From NCBI RefSeq assembly GCF_009911265.1, contig NZ_QXXA01000012.1, forward strand, positions 60,997 through 124,996: a stretch of DNA of 64,000 bases. Direction: 5' to 3'. A program made the position numbers and the translations under genes. This DNA is from Senegalia massiliensis. GTDB taxonomy: Bacteria; Bacillota; Clostridia; Tissierellales; SIT17. Below the pieces are notes generated by a model that was not told where the DNA came from, did not search any database, and saw nothing but the letters and a program-made list of their open reading frames with translations. Shown piece by piece: positions 9,160-18,014 of this stretch (positions within the stretch are counted from its first letter, which is position 1; each line of letters starts with the position of its first letter).

Positions 9160-9193
9160 ATATAAATATGTAAAAACTTTAGGAGGTTTTAAT

Positions 9194-10213
9194 ATGCAAA
9201 AGCCAAATGTAGGTATAGTAGGTATGGGAGTTTATATACCTGAAGTAAGAATGACAGCAAAAGATATATCTGATGCTACAGGAGGTATTTGGGCAGAAGA
9301 AGCTATAAAAGAAAAATTAGGTATAATAGAAAAAACTATTCCTGATATAGGTGATGGTACTCAAGAAATGGGAGTAAAGGCAGGACTTGATGCAATTAAA
9401 AATACAGGAATAGATCCACTAGAGATAGATTTAATATTATGTATGGGAGAAGAATGGAAGGAATATCCTCTTACCACCTCAGGAATATATATTCAAGAAA
9501 AAATTGGCGCAAAAAATGCATGGTCACTGGATGTACAACAAAGATGTTGTACTACAGTTGCAGCTATGAAAATAGCAAAAGATATGATGCTTTCAGATGA
9601 TAATATAAATACAGTAATGATAGTAGGCGGATATAGAAATGGGGATTTAATAGATTATGCTGATCCAAAGTCTTCTATGATGTATAATTTAGCTGCTGGT
9701 GGTGGAGCTATTATACTAAAGAAAAATTATAATAAAAACTTATTATTAGGTACTCATATAATGAGTGATGGTTCTATGTCAAGAGATGCAGGTGTAGAAA
9801 TTGGCGGAACTGTAAATCCAATAGATGAAAGCAATTTAGGTGAAGCTTACAAGTCTCTTAAATTAATGAATCCAGTTCATATGAAAGATAGACTAAATGA
9901 AGTATCTATGAATAATTGGTTTAAATGTATAGATAAAGCATTTGAAAAATCTAATGTAGATAAAGATGAATTAGGATATCTTGCAGTGCTTCATTTTAAG
10001 CGTTCAATGTATGAATTAATGTTAGAAAGTTTAAATTTAGATAAAAATAACAGTATTTACCTGGAAAATTATGGTCATATGGGTCAAGTGGATCAAATAT
10101 TATCTCTTTATTTAGGGTTAAAAGAAGGTAAGATTAAAGATAAAACCATTGTTTCAATGATAGCAGCAGGTATAGGATATGCTTGGGCTGCAAATGTCAT
10201 AAGATGGGGTTAA
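9194..10213 (+). CDS. 3-oxoacyl-ACP synthase III-like condensing enzyme
   Basis: Thiolase-superfamily enzyme of the KAS III branch, 339 residues from the ATG at 9194 (TTAGGAGG upstream; an in-frame ATG at 9155 lies inside the promoter and is rejected). The opening VGIVGMGVYIPEVRMT is typical. The nucleophile is Cys118 in DVQQRCCTT and the first His is His267 in VLHFKRS. The third catalytic position, normally Asn in FabH, reads His295 in NYGHMGQ, giving Cys-His-His. No fatty-acid synthesis genes are nearby; it is the first gene before a CoA-transferase and a hydrolase under a -24/-12 promoter. A catabolic acyl-CoA condensation or its reverse is therefore more likely than FabH activity. The substrate is unknown. 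Confidence 0.85.
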   Translation: MQKPNVGIVGMGVYIPEVRMTAKDISDATGGIWAEEAIKEKLGIIEKTIPDIGDGTQEMGVKAGLDAIKNTGIDPLEIDLILCMGEEWKEYPLTTSGIYIQEKIGAKNAWSLDVQQRCCTTVAAMKIAKDMMLSDDNINTVMIVGGYRNGDLIDYADPKSSMMYNLAAGGGAIILKKNYNKNLLLGTHIMSDGSMSRDAGVEIGGTVNPIDESNLGEAYKSLKLMNPVHMKDRLNEVSMNNWFKCIDKAFEKSNVDKDELGYLAVLHFKRSMYELMLESLNLDKNNSIYLENYGHMGQVDQILSLYLGLKEGKIKDKTIVSMIAAGIGYAWAANVIRWG

Positions 10214-10225
10214 GGAGGTATTACA

Positions 10226-11545
10226 ATGGATATAAATAATATATATAGTAAAAAAGTAATCTCTTTAGATGAAGCATTAAGAAAGATAAAATCAAATCAA
10301 AATTTAGTTTCTGCTCTTGGTGCAGCTGAGCCTAAAAGAATTTTAGAAAATTTGCATAAAATATCTCATAGAGTAGAAAATGTCAATTTATCTACATGTC
10401 TTCCTATGGGAGTTTATGAGTATTTTACTAACCATAAAAATAAAGGTCATTTTCATATGGATGGATGGTTTTATTCTCCTCCTATAAGAAAATCTCACAA
10501 GCATGCAAACGTTTCCTATATACCAAATCATCTTCATTTTTCGGCTACAAAAAGGCTATATCATAGACAGCCTAATATTTATATGGGAACTTGTTCTCCT
10601 GTAGATAAGCATGGATATGTATCTTTATCATTAAGTGCAACATATGAAAGAGAAATAATAGAAAATGCTGATGTTGTAATGCTTGAAATAAATCCTAATA
10701 TGCCAAGGACATTTGGTGATACTATTTTAGATATAAGAGATGTAGATTATTTCATAGAAGTAGATTATGAGGTACCTGAATTGCCAGCTCAAAAACCAAG
10801 TAAAATAGATAAAAAAATAGGAGAATATATCTCTACTTTAGTTGAAGATGGTTCTACCTTACAACTTGGCATAGGGGGTATCCCAAATGCTGTAGCAGAT
10901 GCTCTTATGAATAAAAAGAATTTGGGGATTCATACAGAAATGCTGACAGATGGAATGGTAGATTTATATAAAAATGGTGTTATAACAGGAAAGAAAAAGA
11001 CATTGTATCCTGAAAAGATGATAGCTACATTTGCACTTGGAACTAAAAAATTATATGATTTTATTAATGATAATCCAGCGGTAATGATTATGAAAGGAAA
11101 CTGGGTAAATGACCCGTGCGTAATAGGTAAAAATTATAAGATGGTATCAATAAATACTACTTTGCAAGTAGATTTAACAGGACAATGTGCATCTGAATCA
11201 ATAGGACATAATCAATTTAGTGGAACTGGTGGTCAAGCAGATACTGCTATAGGGGCACAAAATTCAAAAGGGGGAAAATCTATTATAGCATTATCATCTA
11301 CTGCAAGTGTAAGGACAGGAGTTGGTGATGAAAGAAAAACTATCTCTAAAATAGTGCCTTTATTAGATAAGGGTTCTATTGTAACATTATCTAGAAATGA
11401 TGTAGATTATGTAGTGACGGAATATGGTATAGCAAGTCTTCGTGGTACAAATATAGCTGAAAGAGTAGAAAGACTTATAAATATATCTCATCCTGATTTT
11501 AGAGAAGAAATTAAGAACAGAGCAAATGAACTTATGATATGGTAA
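10226..11545 (+). CDS. Acetyl-CoA hydrolase/CoA-transferase family (4-hydroxybutyrate CoA-transferase-like)
   Basis: CoA-transferase of 439 residues that moves CoA between acetyl-CoA (or similar) and a carboxylic acid. Both halves of the family are present: an N-terminal domain with GTCSPVDKHGYVSLS and a C-terminal domain with VVTEYGIASLRG. The Glu expected to form the glutamyl-CoA thioester is Glu238 in IHTEML, and GIGGIPNAVADAL is the CoA-binding stretch before it. AAGGAGG lies ahead of the ATG, 13 bp after the synthase. The natural acid is unknown; butyrate or 4-hydroxybutyrate-like acids are family precedents only. Confidence 0.9.
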   Translation: MDINNIYSKKVISLDEALRKIKSNQNLVSALGAAEPKRILENLHKISHRVENVNLSTCLPMGVYEYFTNHKNKGHFHMDGWFYSPPIRKSHKHANVSYIPNHLHFSATKRLYHRQPNIYMGTCSPVDKHGYVSLSLSATYEREIIENADVVMLEINPNMPRTFGDTILDIRDVDYFIEVDYEVPELPAQKPSKIDKKIGEYISTLVEDGSTLQLGIGGIPNAVADALMNKKNLGIHTEMLTDGMVDLYKNGVITGKKKTLYPEKMIATFALGTKKLYDFINDNPAVMIMKGNWVNDPCVIGKNYKMVSINTTLQVDLTGQCASESIGHNQFSGTGGQADTAIGAQNSKGGKSIIALSSTASVRTGVGDERKTISKIVPLLDKGSIVTLSRNDVDYVVTEYGIASLRGTNIAERVERLINISHPDFREEIKNRANELMIW

Positions 11546-11556
11546 GGAGTGATTAT

Positions 11557-12354
11557 ATGGCAATAGTAAATATTGATGGTATGGATATTTATTATGAAGC
11601 ATATGGTGAAGGCGAAGTTATCATACTTTTAAATGGAATAATGATGAGTACAGCAAGCTGGCAAGGATATATTGAAGGTTTATCTAAAAATAATAAATTA
11701 ATATTAGTAGATTTCATAGATCAGGGACAATCTGAAAAAGTAGATTATCAATACACACAAGACTTACATGTAGAAACACTAAAAGGATTATTTGATTATT
11801 TAGAAGTTAAAAAAGTGCATATGGTAGGTATATCCTATGGTGGAGAAGTTGCTATGAAATTCACACTTAAATATCAAGATTACCTTAGTTCACTAATACT
11901 TGCAAATACCACAAGCTATACAAATCACAACTTAAAAGATGTAGGTAAATCTTGGATAAATGCAGCTGAAACATATGATGGTTCTAATTTTTTTAAAACT
12001 ACAATACCAGTAATATATTCCCCAGAATTTTATGAAGAAAATATAGAATGGCTCAGAAAAAGAGAAGAAATGTTTACTAATATATTTACAAAAGAATGGT
12101 ATGATGCATTTGTAAGACTTACAATTAGCGCTGAAGATTTAAATATTACAGATGAATTATATAAGATAAATGTACCTACACTTATAATGGGTTCAGATGA
12201 AGATGTAGTTACACCTTTAAAATATCAAAAAGTGATACATGAAAAAATAAAGGATTCTAGATTTGTAATATTTAATAATTCAGGTCATGCATCCATGTAT
12301 GAAAAGCCATATGAATTTTTAATTCAAATATTAGGGTTTGTTAGCTTGAATTGA
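11557..12354 (+). CDS. Alpha/beta hydrolase
   Basis: 265-residue alpha/beta hydrolase from the ATG at 11557, preceded by TAAGGAGTG; the earlier in-frame ATG at 11539 overlaps the CoA-transferase and lacks a ribosome site. The nucleophile Ser93 is in GISYGGE, the acid is in GSDEDVVTP and the His is in NSGHASM. The usual HG oxyanion motif reads NG (residues 26-27). It is only distantly similar to the hydrolase at 7884, so it is not a recent duplicate. It closes the second sigma-54 operon and probably cleaves a C-C or thioester/ester bond in the same pathway. Confidence 0.85.
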   Translation: MAIVNIDGMDIYYEAYGEGEVIILLNGIMMSTASWQGYIEGLSKNNKLILVDFIDQGQSEKVDYQYTQDLHVETLKGLFDYLEVKKVHMVGISYGGEVAMKFTLKYQDYLSSLILANTTSYTNHNLKDVGKSWINAAETYDGSNFFKTTIPVIYSPEFYEENIEWLRKREEMFTNIFTKEWYDAFVRLTISAEDLNITDELYKINVPTLIMGSDEDVVTPLKYQKVIHEKIKDSRFVIFNNSGHASMYEKPYEFLIQILGFVSLN

Positions 12355-12355
12355 C

Positions 12356-12390
12356 ATTGTGTCTAGGGTTTTATTTTCTTTAGACATAAT
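12356..12390 (+). terminator. Weak hairpin after hydrolase
   Basis: Arms ATTGTGTCTA and TAGACATAAT (one G-U) enclose a 15-nt loop. No T run follows, so termination is uncertain. Confidence 0.35.
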
Positions 12391-12482
12391 AGTAAGATTT
12401 AAAAATAATATTCTCATGACTCCTTTTAAGTATGGATTCTTTATATTTTAAATAAAAAAATAATACTATATATACATAGATG

Positions 12483-12491
12483 TGATATAAT
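12483..12491 (+). promoter_or_regulatory. Extended -10 promoter of LCP gene
   Basis: TGATATAAT is a full extended -10. No convincing -35 is present. It lies 43 bp before the GTG start. Confidence 0.55.
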
Positions 12492-12533
12492 AACTATGTG
12501 AACTTACAATTAGAATATAAAGGATGATAAAAT

Positions 12534-13532
12534 GTGAAATATTTTCTAAAGGTTTTTTCCATCGCCCTATTATGTTTTACAGTAGTAATGGGAGCAGGTG
12601 CCTATACTTATTTTAATTTCTTTGATTCAACAGCAAATGCAAATGATAAAAGGAATGACCATCCAATGCGTGACTATACTCAAGAGGAAATAGAAAATTT
12701 GCCTGCATTTGAAAAAGCAGTAGCAAACAGTGATAGAATAAATGTATTACTTATTGGAATAGAAGCAGAAGGTAGAAGTGATACACTTGTATTTGCAAGT
12801 TTTGATCCTAAAACTAAAAAAGTAGATATGATATCTGTTCCTAGAGATACTGAATATCATGTACCAGGATATGATACAGCAGACAATAGAAAATTAAATG
12901 CAGTATATATTAGGAATTTAAAAAAAGGACATAAAGTAGCTGCTGAAAAAACAATGGAAGCTGTAGAAGAAATACTAGGTGTACCTATTGATAACTATGC
13001 TACAATATCTTATGATGGAGTAGAAAACATAGTTGAATCTTTAGGTGGAGTTGAGATGGACGTGCCACAAAGGATGAAATATGAATACTTTTATCCAGAT
13101 GGAACAAAAGAAATGAGATATTTAGAAGAAGGAACACAAGTTTTAAATGGTAGTGAAGCTATAGGTTTTTTAAGATTTAGAAAAGGCTATGCAAATGGAG
13201 ATATTGGTAGAGTAGAAGCTCAACAGAAATTTATAAAAGCAGCTCTTAAAAAAGCATTAGGATTTAATCTTCCAAAAGTAGCAATGACTGTTGCAAAAGA
13301 AGTAAAAACTGATATGAGTGTATTAGATATAACTGCCAATGCTACAAAAGCTATAGGAATGAATATGAATAATGTAAATGCTCATACCCTTCCTGGAGAA
13401 ACAAAATCTCTTACATTCCAAGGATGGACATTATCATTTTTTGAACATAATGAAGATGAAACAAGAGAATTAATGAAAGAAATATATGGTGTAGAAGCTG
13501 ATGAAGATTTAGATGAAAAAATAGCAGAATAA
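12534..13532 (+). CDS. LytR-CpsA-Psr (LCP) family cell-wall glycopolymer ligase
   Basis: Membrane-anchored enzyme of the LCP family, which attaches wall teichoic acid or other glycopolymers from lipid carriers to peptidoglycan. GTG start at 12534 behind AAAGGATG; the overlapping ATG at 12532 runs straight into TGA. One N-terminal membrane segment (about residues 5-25) is followed by the LCP domain: NVLLIGIEAEGRSDTLVF, the conserved ISVPRDT, KLNAVY, and FLRFRKGYANGDIGRVEAQQ. These carry the Arg and Asp residues that bind pyrophosphate and magnesium. The C-terminus is acidic. It is a single-gene unit with its own promoter and terminator. Confidence 0.9.
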   Translation: MKYFLKVFSIALLCFTVVMGAGAYTYFNFFDSTANANDKRNDHPMRDYTQEEIENLPAFEKAVANSDRINVLLIGIEAEGRSDTLVFASFDPKTKKVDMISVPRDTEYHVPGYDTADNRKLNAVYIRNLKKGHKVAAEKTMEAVEEILGVPIDNYATISYDGVENIVESLGGVEMDVPQRMKYEYFYPDGTKEMRYLEEGTQVLNGSEAIGFLRFRKGYANGDIGRVEAQQKFIKAALKKALGFNLPKVAMTVAKEVKTDMSVLDITANATKAIGMNMNNVNAHTLPGETKSLTFQGWTLSFFEHNEDETRELMKEIYGVEADEDLDEKIAE

Positions 13533-13540
13533 TAAAAAAA

Positions 13541-13566
13541 GGCTCCCAATTTTTGGGAGCTCTTTT
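13541..13566 (+). terminator. Terminator after LCP gene
   Basis: GCTCCCAA and TTGGGAGC form an 8-bp stem followed by TCTTTT. Confidence 0.85.
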
Positions 13567-13642
13567 AATGGGGGAGTGGGGACTAAGGTATAGTATATTT
13601 ATAACCAAATAGATTTTTTTTAAACCTAAATATTTGAAAGTT

Positions 13643-15028
13643 TTATTTATTTATTTTAGTTTTAAACATATCCCCAACTTTATACACATCTCCTGCACCA
13701 ATAGTTATAATTAAATCACCTTTATCCACAGTTTTTTCTAAGAAATTAACTACTTCATCAAAAGTTTCGATAAAAATACTGTCTTGACCATTTTTATTTA
13801 TCTCATCTACTAATTGTTTTGAATTAACTATTCCTGTATTTTTTTCTCTTGCTGCATAAATATCTGTAATAATTATCTTATCTGATCCTTTAAAGCATTT
13901 GCCAAATTCCTTTAAAAGAGATTTAGTTCTTGTATAAGTATGTGGTTGAAACACACAATAAATTTTATTGTATTTGTCACCTATAGAATTTAATGTGGCT
14001 TTTATTTCAGTAGGATGATGAGCATAATCGTCTATTAACTGAATTCCTTGAACTATTCCTTTATCTTCAAATCTTCTATGGGTTCCTTTGTATATTTTTA
14101 AGCCCTCTTTTATTGTTTTTATATCTACCCCTGATATAAAAGTAGCTGCAATAGCAGAAAGTGAATTATATATATTGTGTTCACCTATAACATTTAATTT
14201 TATATGGTCTATAAACTTATTATTTATATATAGATCATATTCACCGTAACCTTTATCATTATATTTTATATTAGTTGCATAGTAATTATTGTTTGAATTA
14301 AGTCCAAAAGTAATAATATTCTTAGCTGTATTTATTATGGTTTTAACATTTTCATCGTCACCATTTACAATTGAGTAGCCACCTTCAAGGGATAAATTAT
14401 TAAACTTTTTAAATGTATCTTTTATATGATCCATGCCAGTAAAATAATCTAGATGATCTTCGTCAATATTTAATATTATTCCTATTGTGGGATTAAATTT
14501 TAAAAAGTTCTCTTTATATTCACAGGCTTCAGTTAGAAGTAATTTATTATCTCCAATTTTTACATTTCCACCTATTGAATCTAGTTCTCCACCTAAAAGA
14601 ATAGTTGAATCTAATAATGAAATATATAGAATAGATGCTATCATTCCAGTAGTAGTAGTTTTTCCATGAGTTCCTGCTACAGCTATAGAATCCTTATAGC
14701 TTTTCATTAATTCTCCAAGAAAAGTTGCCCTGTCCATCATAGGTATTTTATTTTTTTTTGCAAAAACATATTCAGGGTTGTCTTCTCCAATTGCTGAAGT
14801 ATATACTATCAAATCAACATCTTCTATATTTTTAGAATTATGACCAATATGTATGGTAGCACCATTATTTATTAGTTTTTCTATTATTTTAGAATTATTC
14901 ATATCAGAACCTGTAACTATATAATTTCTGTTTAGTAAAATTTCAGCAAGACCACTCATACTAATTCCGCCAATGCCAATAAAGTGTATTTTTTTATAAT
15001 TAGTTTTATTTATATCAAATTTCAACAT
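13643..15028 (-). CDS. murC: UDP-N-acetylmuramate--L-alanine ligase MurC
   Basis: Adds L-alanine to UDP-MurNAc in cytoplasmic peptidoglycan precursor synthesis. 461 residues on the minus strand, normal for MurC. The N-terminal Rossmann segment IHFIGIGGISMSGLAEIL, the ATP-binding loop GTHGKTTTTGM and the central DDYAHHPTEI motif are present. The ATG is preceded by TGGAGGTAAT on the minus strand. It is the only clear minus-strand gene here, transcribed divergently from purR, and ends facing the LCP gene. Confidence 0.95.
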   Translation of the reverse strand: MLKFDINKTNYKKIHFIGIGGISMSGLAEILLNRNYIVTGSDMNNSKIIEKLINNGATIHIGHNSKNIEDVDLIVYTSAIGEDNPEYVFAKKNKIPMMDRATFLGELMKSYKDSIAVAGTHGKTTTTGMIASILYISLLDSTILLGGELDSIGGNVKIGDNKLLLTEACEYKENFLKFNPTIGIILNIDEDHLDYFTGMDHIKDTFKKFNNLSLEGGYSIVNGDDENVKTIINTAKNIITFGLNSNNNYYATNIKYNDKGYGEYDLYINNKFIDHIKLNVIGEHNIYNSLSAIAATFISGVDIKTIKEGLKIYKGTHRRFEDKGIVQGIQLIDDYAHHPTEIKATLNSIGDKYNKIYCVFQPHTYTRTKSLLKEFGKCFKGSDKIIITDIYAAREKNTGIVNSKQLVDEINKNGQDSIFIETFDEVVNFLEKTVDKGDLIITIGAGDVYKVGDMFKTKINK

Positions 15029-15091
15029 ATGATTACCTCCAGTTTAGAATATCTATATTATTTCCAAAATATGCGTAATATACTCTTCACG

Positions 15092-15100
15092 ATTATACCA
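15092..15100 (-). promoter_or_regulatory. Extended -10 promoter of murC
   Basis: On the minus strand the sequence reads TGGTATAAT, an extended -10, about 65 bp before the murC start. Confidence 0.5.
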
Positions 15101-15153
15101 CAATTCAAAACTTTATAAAATAAAAAGTAATTGTCATTGATAATTATTATAAA

Positions 15154-15191
15154 AACGAATAAAATATAATTAAATAATTATATAATTCGTT
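15154..15191 (+). promoter_or_regulatory. Candidate PurR operator pair upstream of purR
   Basis: AACGAAT at 15154-15160 and ATTCGTT at 15185-15191 are perfect inverted words 24 bp apart directly before purR. They resemble degenerate PurBoxes, which contain a CGAAC core and occur as divergent pairs. Autoregulation is inferred. Confidence 0.3.
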
Positions 15192-15205
15192 AAGGAGTGA
15201 GCTTT

Positions 15206-16024
15206 TTGAAAAAATTTAACAGGAAAGATAGATTAGCTGCAATAATGAATATACTTACTGAAAAAACAAATCACGTATTTACTTACAAATATTTTACCAA
15301 TATGTTTGAAACTGCAAAATCAAGTATAAGTGAAGATATTATGATGATTAAACAATTAGTTGAGACTCTAGAGTTAGGAAAAATAGTAACAATAGCTGGT
15401 GCCAGTGGTGGCGTTAAATTTATACCGATTATTTCTAAAAAGAACGCAGAATTTTTTTTGGATGATTTATCTAGTAAATTAATAGATGAAAATAGAATTA
15501 TAACAGGAGGATTTATATATATGTCAGATATACTTTATTCTCCTGATATATCATATAAAATAGGACGTATATTTGCTACTAAATTTTGGGAAGAAAATAT
15601 AGATTATGTAGTTACTATTGAGACTAAAGGCATACCCCTTGCTACTATGACTGCTAAAATATTAGATGTTCCATTAGTTATAATAAGAAAGAATTTAAAA
15701 ATAACTGAAGGAGCTACTGTTAGTATAAATTACATATCAGGTTCAACAAAAAAAATTCAAACTATGTTTTTAACTAAAAGGGCTTTAAAAGAGAATTCAA
15801 AGGTATTAATAATAGATGACTTCATGAAAGCAGGTGGCACTGCTAAAGGAATAAAAGATATGATGAACGAATTTAATGTAGAAGTAGTTGGGACAGGTGT
15901 ACTTATAAATACACCTGATCCAGAAGAAAAGTTAATAGATGATTATATTGCATTATTAAATTTTAAATCAATAAATAAGTCAGAAAATAAAATAAGTATA
16001 ACTCCTAATAAATCGATTTTTTAA
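15206..16024 (+). CDS. purR: Purine operon regulator PurR (Bacillus type)
   Basis: PRPP-responsive regulator of purine genes, 272 residues. The TTG at 15206 is preferred because AAGGAG at 15192-15197 is 8 bases upstream; the GTG at 15197 overlaps that site. An N-terminal winged helix (about residues 1-70) precedes a phosphoribosyltransferase-like domain with the PRPP loop VLIIDDFMKAGGTAKG. It heads the conserved purR-spoVG-glmU-prs order of Bacillus; yabJ, which sits between purR and spoVG there, is absent. Confidence 0.93.
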   Translation: MKKFNRKDRLAAIMNILTEKTNHVFTYKYFTNMFETAKSSISEDIMMIKQLVETLELGKIVTIAGASGGVKFIPIISKKNAEFFLDDLSSKLIDENRIITGGFIYMSDILYSPDISYKIGRIFATKFWEENIDYVVTIETKGIPLATMTAKILDVPLVIIRKNLKITEGATVSINYISGSTKKIQTMFLTKRALKENSKVLIIDDFMKAGGTAKGIKDMMNEFNVEVVGTGVLINTPDPEEKLIDDYIALLNFKSINKSENKISITPNKSIF

Positions 16025-16068
16025 TATTTAGAAATATTAAAAAAAGTTAATGAAATTTTGCAAAAAAA

Positions 16069-16095
16069 GAAGGAATTTTAAATTGTATGGAGAAT
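16069..16095 (+). promoter_or_regulatory. Sigma-H-type promoter of spoVG
   Basis: GAAGGAATT (16069-16077), an 11-bp spacer and GGAGAAT (16089-16095) match the sigma-H pattern RNAGGAWWW-N11/12-RNNGAAT exactly. spoVG is a textbook sigma-H gene. Confidence 0.8.
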
Positions 16096-16150
16096 ATAAA
16101 TATAAGCTAAAAATTTTATATCATCTATAAGGTTTAGGAGGTGGGTGTTC

Positions 16151-16429
16151 GTGAAGGTAACAGATGTAAGAATTAGAAAAATCAATAGAACAGGAAAGAT
16201 GAAAGCAATAGTTTCTGTAACATTTGATGAAGAATTTGTAGTTCATGATATCAAAATAATAGAAGGATTAAATGGACTTTTTGTAGCTATGCCAAGTAGG
16301 AAGATGTCTGATGGAGAGTTTAGAGATATTTCTCACCCTATTAATTCAGATACTAGAGCTAAAATTCAGGAAGCTGTTTTCAATGAGTATGAAGCTCAAT
16401 TAGATGTAGAAAGCGAAGAATTAGCCTAA
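16151..16429 (+). CDS. spoVG: Septation/sporulation regulator SpoVG
   Basis: Small nucleic-acid-binding regulator that affects asymmetric septation and many post-exponential genes. The GTG at 16151, with TAGGAGGTG 9 bases upstream, gives 92 residues beginning [10 protein letters not shown], matching known SpoVG N-termini; the in-frame GTG at 16145 would put two extra residues on top of the ribosome site. The family core FVAMPSRK...[10 protein letters not shown] is intact. It is probably a single gene, between a sigma-H-type promoter and its own terminator. Confidence 0.95.
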   Translation: MKVTDVRIRKINRTGKMKAIVSVTFDEEFVVHDIKIIEGLNGLFVAMPSRKMSDGEFRDISHPINSDTRAKIQEAVFNEYEAQLDVESEELA

Positions 16430-16445
16430 TCTCAAACATAATTTT

Positions 16446-16480
16446 AAAGATACCTTCTTATAAATTTAGGTATCTTTTTT
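16446..16480 (+). terminator. Terminator after spoVG
   Basis: AAGATACCT and AGGTATCTT form a 9-bp stem followed by a T run. Confidence 0.88.
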
Positions 16481-16540
16481 GATGCAAAAAATATTTCATC
16501 TTAATTATCCTTAAAAACCCTATAAAATACTATATCTTTC

Positions 16541-16549
16541 TGTTATAAT
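16541..16549 (+). promoter_or_regulatory. Extended -10 promoter of glmU
   Basis: TGTTATAAT is an extended -10 located 67 bp before the glmU ATG. No clear -35 is present. Confidence 0.55.
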
Positions 16550-16615
16550 ATAAAGGAAAATCATTTCAGAAGACTTTAGTGTAAAAATGATATTTTAATA
16601 AGTAGAGGTGTTAAG

Positions 16616-17995
16616 ATGATAATTTCTGTAATACTAGCAGCTGGCGAAGGTACGAGAATGAAGTCAAATTTACCTAAGGTAGCTCATCATGTGTGTGGAA
16701 AACCTATGGCAAGTCATGTTATTGAAGCAGCTAAAAATGCTGGGTGCGAAAAAAACATAGTGATTGTAGGTCATGGTAAAGAGAGGGTTAAAGAAGCTTT
16801 AAGTGGAAATGATATAGAATTTGTAACTCAACCTACAGGTGAAGGTGTACCTTATGGCACAGGTTATGCAGTAATGCAATCACAAAATTATATATCAGAT
16901 AATGATCGAGTAATAATACTTACAGGAGATACTCCACTAATAGAAGGAAATACTTTAAAAGACCTTGTAGATTATAGTTCTAAAAATAATTTAGATGCTA
17001 TAGTACTAACAGCAGAATTTGAAGATTCAACGGGCTATGGTAGAATAAAAAGACAAAAAAATGGCAATATAATAGGTATAATAGAACATAAAGATGCAAC
17101 AGAAGAGGAACGTAAGATAAAAGAGATCAATTCAGGTATTTTTATGTTTAAAGGTAGTGCCCTTAAGTATGCCTTAAATAATTTGACGAATGATAACTCT
17201 CAGAATGAATATTATATAACCGATGCAATAAAAATATTATCAGATAATGGATATAATGTAGATGGATTTATATTAAAAGATAATACTGAAATACTTGGAG
17301 TGAATTCAAAAGTCCAATTATCAGAAGCTGAAGAGATTATGAGAAAGAAAATCAATGAGTATCATATGTTAAATGGTGTAACCTTGGTAGATCCTAAAGC
17401 TACATATATAGAAAAAGGTGTAGAGATAGGGACAGATACTATAATCTATCCTGGAGCAGTTATTAAAGGAAATACTAAGATAGGTAGGGATTGTATTATA
17501 GAAGGAAGTTCAAATATCGCAGATACAATTCTTGGTAACAGAATAAATGTAAAATCATCTACACTTATAGAAAGTATTGTTGGTGATGACACTAAGATAG
17601 GTCCAAATGCTTATTTAAGACCTAAAAGTAATATAGGTAAAAATGTTAAGATTGGTGACTTTGTTGAAGTTAAAAATGCTAATATAGGTAATAATTCTAA
17701 AGCATCTCACCTTTCATATATTGGTGATGCAGATGTAGGAGAAAATGTAAATATTGGTTGCGGAGTAGTCTTTGTAAACTATGATGGTAAAAATAAATTT
17801 AGATCTAATGTAGGGAACAATGCATTTGTAGGTAGTAACTCAAATTTAGTAGCACCAGTTAATGTTAGAGATAATGGATATATAGCAGCAGGCTCTACTA
17901 TTACAGAGGAAGTAATGGAAGGGGACTTATCAATAGCACGTGCTAGACAAGTAAATAAACCCGGGTGGGTTTTTAAAAATAATAAAAATAAATAA
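16616..17995 (+). CDS. glmU: Bifunctional GlmU (uridyltransferase/acetyltransferase)
   Basis: Makes UDP-GlcNAc from glucosamine-1-phosphate for cell-wall synthesis. The 459-residue protein has the N-terminal nucleotidyltransferase motif [18 protein letters not shown] (residues about 6-23). A C-terminal left-handed beta-helix of hexapeptide repeats (about residues 250-450) includes [14 protein letters not shown] of the acetyltransferase site. Length and domain order are normal. It is followed 19 bp later by prs, as in Bacillus. Confidence 0.95.
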   Translation: MIISVILAAGEGTRMKSNLPKVAHHVCGKPMASHVIEAAKNAGCEKNIVIVGHGKERVKEALSGNDIEFVTQPTGEGVPYGTGYAVMQSQNYISDNDRVIILTGDTPLIEGNTLKDLVDYSSKNNLDAIVLTAEFEDSTGYGRIKRQKNGNIIGIIEHKDATEEERKIKEINSGIFMFKGSALKYALNNLTNDNSQNEYYITDAIKILSDNGYNVDGFILKDNTEILGVNSKVQLSEAEEIMRKKINEYHMLNGVTLVDPKATYIEKGVEIGTDTIIYPGAVIKGNTKIGRDCIIEGSSNIADTILGNRINVKSSTLIESIVGDDTKIGPNAYLRPKSNIGKNVKIGDFVEVKNANIGNNSKASHLSYIGDADVGENVNIGCGVVFVNYDGKNKFRSNVGNNAFVGSNSNLVAPVNVRDNGYIAAGSTITEEVMEGDLSIARARQVNKPGWVFKNNKNK

Positions 17996-18014
17996 TAACT
18001 TTAGGAGGATTAAC

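Larger units (their letters stand above)
8781..9193. other. 413-bp gap with hairpin, possible element remnant, enhancer sites and promoter
   Basis: No ORF is evident. The gap holds the hairpin at 8816-8854 and then AT-rich sequence. Two enhancer-like dyads lie at 9015-9066, an imperfect inverted repeat (GAAAA-TA-GCTAA / TTAGC-CG-TTTTC) at 9105-9130, and the -24/-12 promoter at 9144-9159. GGCTGTTT-type inverted ends at 8782 and 9079 flanked by AATAAA are discussed as a possible small-element remnant. Confidence 0.6.
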
